Shown here: positions 60,935-64,000 of the stretch, piece after piece
How the letters are laid out: the number at the start of each line of letters is the position of its first letter
Numbering within the stretch: the first letter of the stretch is position 1
Source: Sphingomonas sp. 35-24ZXX
Lineage (GTDB): Bacteria > Pseudomonadota > Alphaproteobacteria > Sphingomonadales > Sphingomonadaceae
Length of the DNA stretch: 64,000 bases
Reading direction: 5' to 3'
NCBI RefSeq assembly: GCF_000786215.1
Contig: NZ_JROG01000001.1
Coordinates: 186,001 to 250,000 of the forward strand
Program-made: the position numbers and the translations under genes
Notes under the pieces: model-generated
The model's database searches: none
What the model was told of the DNA's origin: nothing
The model's input: the letters and a program-made list of their open reading frames with translations, nothing else

Positions 60935-60964
60935 CCGGTCGGGTTCCATCGCATACCCGACCGG
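60935..60964 (+). terminator. Hairpin after the catalase-like gene
   Basis: CCGGTCGGGT (60935-60944) and ACCCGACCGG (60955-60964) form a perfect 10-bp stem with a 10-base loop, 21 bases after the stop. No U-tract. Between here and 61258 I see only an AT-rich stretch around 61085-61120 (possible promoter for the efflux genes) and no convincing gene. Confidence 0.6.
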
Positions 60965-61258
60965 ACTGGCCTTGCAGGTCAGCGCTGTGCATGGCCCTTC
61001 ACAGTTTGCGCCACTTCGCGTGTCCGGGTTGATCCGTCGGGCGAGTGCGCCCTGCTGTTCGCGGCTGGAGCAGCCCTATCCTGCGCCATAATTAACCCAT
61101 GTTATATTTTTTATCCGCAGCCGGAACTGGGGCTGAGGCGCTTCGTACTCAACGCGTGTTGAATCAGGCTGGGCGGATGCCTTCAAATCGCGCGGTGGAA
61201 TGAACCATGGCCCAGAAAACAGGCGCAAGCCGACCCGCTTATCATTCGAGCGACAGCA

Positions 61259-61423
61259 GTGCAGCGCTTGAAAGGCTGCCGGATTGCATTTTTCTATGCG
61301 CCAGCCAGCAGCGTGGCCCGGCGCGATCGGCTGACCAGGCTGGTGGTCGACATGGATGACATCGAGCAATCCGCCGCCGCGCTCGAGACGCTGCTGATCG
61401 ACGAGGCGCTGCGTTTTGGCTGA
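61259..61423 (+). CDS. Possible 54-residue protein overlapping the efflux pump start
   Basis: A frame from GTG at 61259, reading RIAFFYAPASSVARRDRLTR and then DMDDIEQSAAALETLLIDEA, with strong G/C bias at third positions in its second half and a TGA that overlaps the first codons of the MFS gene by 8 bases. It looks like a small soluble helical protein or the surviving end of a larger one: the frame is open a further 80 bases upstream without an ATG. No family recognised. Confidence 0.4.
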   Translation: MQRLKGCRIAFFYAPASSVARRDRLTRLVVDMDDIEQSAAALETLLIDEALRFG

Positions 61424-63104
61424 AACTCCGCCACCGCTGATCGATACGGCGGACGGTTACGCGTTCAAGCCGCATGAAATGCCGATCCTGCCCGGATCAC
61501 CCGCCAATCCGGATCATCCGCCGCGGCGCCGGGCGGCGTATCTCGCCATCGGCGTGTTCATCGGGCTGGTCGGCGGCGCCCAGAACGGATTTCTGCTGGC
61601 CAATACGCCTGCGCTGCAAGCAAAGTTCGCGCTGACGCCGGTCGAGGCGGGCTGGATGACGGTAGCATTCTACACGACCTATGCCTCGATGAGCATGCTG
61701 CTGTTTCGCGTACGGCAGGAGTTCGGCATCCAGGTCTTCGTGCGCTGGGCGATGGCAGGGCTGGTCGCGTCCAATTTCGTGCAGCTGATCGGCCCGGGCT
61801 ATTATCCGGAACTGGGCGCGCGTGCCGTGGCGGGTATCGCGGCAAGCGGACTGTCGGCGCTGACCATCTACTATCTGATGCAGGGCCTGCCGCCTGCGAT
61901 GCGCACTGTGGGGCTGGTGCTGTCGCTCGGGCTGACACAGGTTGCCTTTCCCTTGACCCGCGCTCTTTCTCCCGCACTGCTGGTGGATGGCGACATGGAC
62001 CGGGTGTTTCAGTTCCAGTTCGCGCTGTCGCTGCTTGGGCTGGGCCTGGTCTATATGCTGCGACTGCCGCCCGGGGTGCGCAAGCTGACCTTCGAAAGGC
62101 TGGATATTCCCAGCATCGCGCTGTTCATTCTTGGTGTGGGCGCGCTCTGCGCCTTCCTGATCCAGGGGCGTCTCCAGTGGTGGGATACGCCGTGGCTGGG
62201 CTATGCGGTCGCGCTTTCTGTGCTGGGACTGGGCGGCTGTCTGCTGATCGAGGCCAATCGCAGGAACCCCATGCTCGATCTGAGCTGGTTGTCGAGCCGC
62301 GCTATCCTGAGCATTGCCGCGATCGGCGCGACCGTCCGCATTCTGGTGGCGGAACAGGGCTTTGGCGCCAGCGGCATGTTCGCGGCCCTGGGCTATGGCA
62401 ACGAACAGCTGACCGGCTATTTCTGGGTGCTGACCGGCGCAACGCTGGCCGGCATGGTGCTTTCGGTGATCCGGCTCGATCCCAAGGATCTGACCCGGCC
62501 GGTGCTGTTTGCGGTGTTCGTGATCGGTGTGGCTGCCTTTGCCGATACCCGGACCGGCGTGATGAGCCGTCCGCAAGACCTGTACCTGTCGCAGGCGGCG
62601 ATCGCCTTTGCCGCGGTGTTCGCGATGGGGCCGGTGCTGATGCAGGGCATGCTGAGAGCGCTGGCCGCGGGTCAGAACTACATCATCAGCTTCATTGCCA
62701 TCTTCTCGCTGTCGCAATCGGTGGGCGGTCTTGCCGGGATCGCGCTGCTGTCTGCTTTTCACACCGTTCGCTTGAAGACTCATCTGATCGACGCCGGCAC
62801 GACCCTGGCGATCGGCAACGCGCAGCTGTCTCAAGCCATGTCCAATCTCGCGCAGCGCACCGCGCCGCTTCAGCAGGATTCGGCGCTACTTCAGCAGACA
62901 ACGGCGGCCAGCATATCGCAGCAGATCGGGCGTGAAGCCGCAGTGCTGGCATTCAACGACGTCTTCTTCCTCATCGGTACGCTGTCGGCGGTCACCTTCG
63001 TGGCTCTGCTGGTGCCGTGGGTGATCAACAAGATTCGCGGGCGCAATCCGCTCGCCAAGGAACTGGCCTTTATCGAGGCCATGCGCGCAAGGACGAAGCC
63101 ATGA
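61416..63104 (+). CDS. MFS multidrug efflux transporter (DHA2/EmrB-like)
   Basis: 562 residues with about 14 hydrophobic helices after a 45-residue proline-rich cytoplasmic leader. FIGLVGGAQNGFLLANTPAL, AGWMTVAFYTTYASMSM and FFLIGTLSAVTFVALLVPWV fit the 14-TMS drug:H+ antiporter group. The periplasmic loop before the last helix is long and rich in Q and S (about 455-520, LAQRTAPLQQDSALLQQ), suited to contact with the membrane-fusion partner encoded next (ATGA overlap). The start is TTG at 61416; an ATG at 61479 is the alternative. Substrate unknown. Confidence 0.82.
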   Translation: MAETPPPLIDTADGYAFKPHEMPILPGSPANPDHPPRRRAAYLAIGVFIGLVGGAQNGFLLANTPALQAKFALTPVEAGWMTVAFYTTYASMSMLLFRVRQEFGIQVFVRWAMAGLVASNFVQLIGPGYYPELGARAVAGIAASGLSALTIYYLMQGLPPAMRTVGLVLSLGLTQVAFPLTRALSPALLVDGDMDRVFQFQFALSLLGLGLVYMLRLPPGVRKLTFERLDIPSIALFILGVGALCAFLIQGRLQWWDTPWLGYAVALSVLGLGGCLLIEANRRNPMLDLSWLSSRAILSIAAIGATVRILVAEQGFGASGMFAALGYGNEQLTGYFWVLTGATLAGMVLSVIRLDPKDLTRPVLFAVFVIGVAAFADTRTGVMSRPQDLYLSQAAIAFAAVFAMGPVLMQGMLRALAAGQNYIISFIAIFSLSQSVGGLAGIALLSAFHTVRLKTHLIDAGTTLAIGNAQLSQAMSNLAQRTAPLQQDSALLQQTTAASISQQIGREAAVLAFNDVFFLIGTLSAVTFVALLVPWVINKIRGRNPLAKELAFIEAMRARTKP

Positions 63105-64000
63105 CACCTCCTCCTCCAGAGCAACCTGCAGCGCCCGAAGCTGCGGACAGCAGCCCTGCAGCTGCACAGCCCGAAAAAGGCTGGTCTCCGCAACTGTCGC
63201 GCAAGCGCGTCGGTGTTGCGAGCCTGCTGATTGCGGTGGGTGTGCTGGTGGCGCTGTTCGCCTGGAGTCTGCCGCCCTTTGCTGGGGGCGATCAGACCAC
63301 CGACAATGCCTATGTGCGCGGCAGGACGACCATCGTCAGCCCGCAGGTGGCAGGCTATCTGGTTGAAGTGCGCGTCGCCGACTTTCAGACGGTGAAACAG
63401 GGCCAGCTGCTGGCGCGCATTGATGCGACGCCGTTTAGGGAAAAGGTGCAGCAGGGCGCTGCGAACATCGCCGCGCAACAGGCGACGCTTGCCAATAGCG
63501 AGCAGAGCCTCAGATCCGCTCAGGCGCAGCTTCAGCTTCAGGATGCCTCCGTCGCCAGCGCGCAGGCGGGCTATCAGAAGGCGCAAGCCGACATGAACCG
63601 CATTGCCGAACTGGTCGATGAAGGCTCGGTCTCGCTGCGCGAACGCGATCAGGCACTGGCGGCGCTGCGCCAGGCGCAGGCCGGTGTGCGCCAGGCCCAG
63701 GCGCAGCGCGCCATCGCGGCAGAAAACGTCCGCTCGGTCCGGGTGGGCAGGGGGGCGCTCGAGGCGCAGGTGGCAGGCGCGCAGGCGTCGCGCGATCTGG
63801 CGGCGTTCGAGCTGTCCCGCACCGAAATCCGCGCGCCGCGGTCGGGCAGGCTCAGCGAGATTACCGCGCGTGAGGGCCAGCTGGTCAGCGCAGGGACACA
63901 GCTGATGTACATCGTTCCCGATGAGCTGTGGGTCGTCGCAAATTTCAAGGAGGGCCAGACCGAGAAGATGGCCGTGGGCCAGCGCGCGACGCTGGAGATT
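63101..64000 (+). CDS. HlyD/EmrA-type membrane fusion protein, 3'-truncated by the window
   Basis: The first 300 residues are visible. A proline-rich cytoplasmic start is followed by one membrane helix (VGVASLLIAVGVLVALFAWS), then the family's TTDNAYVRGRTTIVSPQVAG lipoyl half-motif, a long alanine/glutamine-rich coiled coil (about 115-245) and the second lipoyl half (TEIRAPRSGRLSEI). It bridges the inner-membrane pump to an outer-membrane channel, presumably encoded further on. The start overlaps the pump stop as ATGA. Confidence 0.9.
   Translation, partial: MTPPPPEQPAAPEAADSSPAAAQPEKGWSPQLSRKRVGVASLLIAVGVLVALFAWSLPPFAGGDQTTDNAYVRGRTTIVSPQVAGYLVEVRVADFQTVKQGQLLARIDATPFREKVQQGAANIAAQQATLANSEQSLRSAQAQLQLQDASVASAQAGYQKAQADMNRIAELVDEGSVSLRERDQALAALRQAQAGVRQAQAQRAIAAENVRSVRVGRGALEAQVAGAQASRDLAAFELSRTEIRAPRSGRLSEITAREGQLVSAGTQLMYIVPDELWVVANFKEGQTEKMAVGQRATLEI

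Noticed and set aside
61207-61360. ATG-started frame (MAQKTGASRPAY) in the gap before the efflux pump
   Set aside because: Codon bias is weaker than in the overlapping frame ending at 61423; a frameshifted single gene is possible but not demonstrable.
1-64000. Mobile elements, prophage, CRISPR arrays, tRNA or rRNA genes
   Set aside because: No transposase or integrase, no regularly spaced repeats and no recognisable structural-RNA sequence apart from the riboswitch.

Overview
The window reads as a high-GC alphaproteobacterial chromosome, most likely a sphingomonad (Sphingomonadales). The reasons are the density of TonB-dependent receptors, an UrcA-family protein, sterol-desaturase-family hydroxylases, several molybdenum hydroxylases, and tightly packed operons in which stop and start codons overlap as ATGA, GTGA or TTGA. 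I see no rRNA, tRNA, CRISPR array, phage gene, transposase or IS end, so it looks like ordinary chromosome rich in metabolic cassettes.

Layout. (1) 1-1913: C-terminal part of an M1-peptidase-like membrane protein. (2) 1.9-14.4 kb: a cobalamin block. cobU is divergent from a B12-riboswitch-led operon: btuB, Thr-P decarboxylase, cobO, btuF, btuC, btuD, cbiB, cobQ, bluB, cobT, cobS, alpha-ribazole phosphatase. It encodes corrinoid capture, adenosylation and nucleotide-loop assembly, including synthesis of the lower ligand, but no corrin-ring genes. (3) 14.4-23.7 kb: an acetate-switch module. A CrbS-like sensor kinase converges on a CrbR-like regulator that follows acs. A porin and an MHS-family transporter are divergent from acs, and a palindrome sits exactly midway between acs and the porin. 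(4) 23.8-29.0 kb: a membrane protein with a sterol-desaturase homologue, and a TonB receptor with an MBL-fold hydrolase. (5) 29.0-40.8 kb: a 768-bp gap, then an ABC transporter, a NikR-like regulator, two DUF1989 proteins, a urea/guanidine carboxylase and allophanate hydrolase. This is probably a guanidine (or urea) nitrogen-assimilation operon. (6) 40.8-45.2 kb: UrcA, a small secreted protein, a TPR-sulfotransferase and a second sterol-desaturase homologue, then a LysR regulator. (7) 45.4-49.7 kb: an IorAB-type molybdenum hydroxylase with MocA, converging on XdhC. (8) 49.7-54.3 kb: copper resistance copABCD with a divergent CsoR-type repressor. (9) 54.3-64 kb: an NTF2-like protein and a MetE-C-like enzyme, divergent from a PaoABC-type aldehyde oxidoreductase, a catalase-like protein and an EmrAB-like efflux pair cut by the window end.

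Best leads. The 29.8-39.8 kb operon carries a NikR-like regulator that has lost three of the four nickel ligands I recall from E. coli NikR. Two inverted repeats of identical architecture (ATATTACG, 12-nt spacer, CGTAATAT) lie upstream, and I see no guanidine riboswitch. This suggests a protein-based sensor for guanidine or urea catabolism. Other leads are matched LysR boxes linking the Mo-hydroxylase locus to a hydroxylase-sulfotransferase cassette, a response regulator whose only sensible start is ATA, a 145-bp antisense coding overlap of mocA and xdhC, and xdhC riding at the end of a copper operon.
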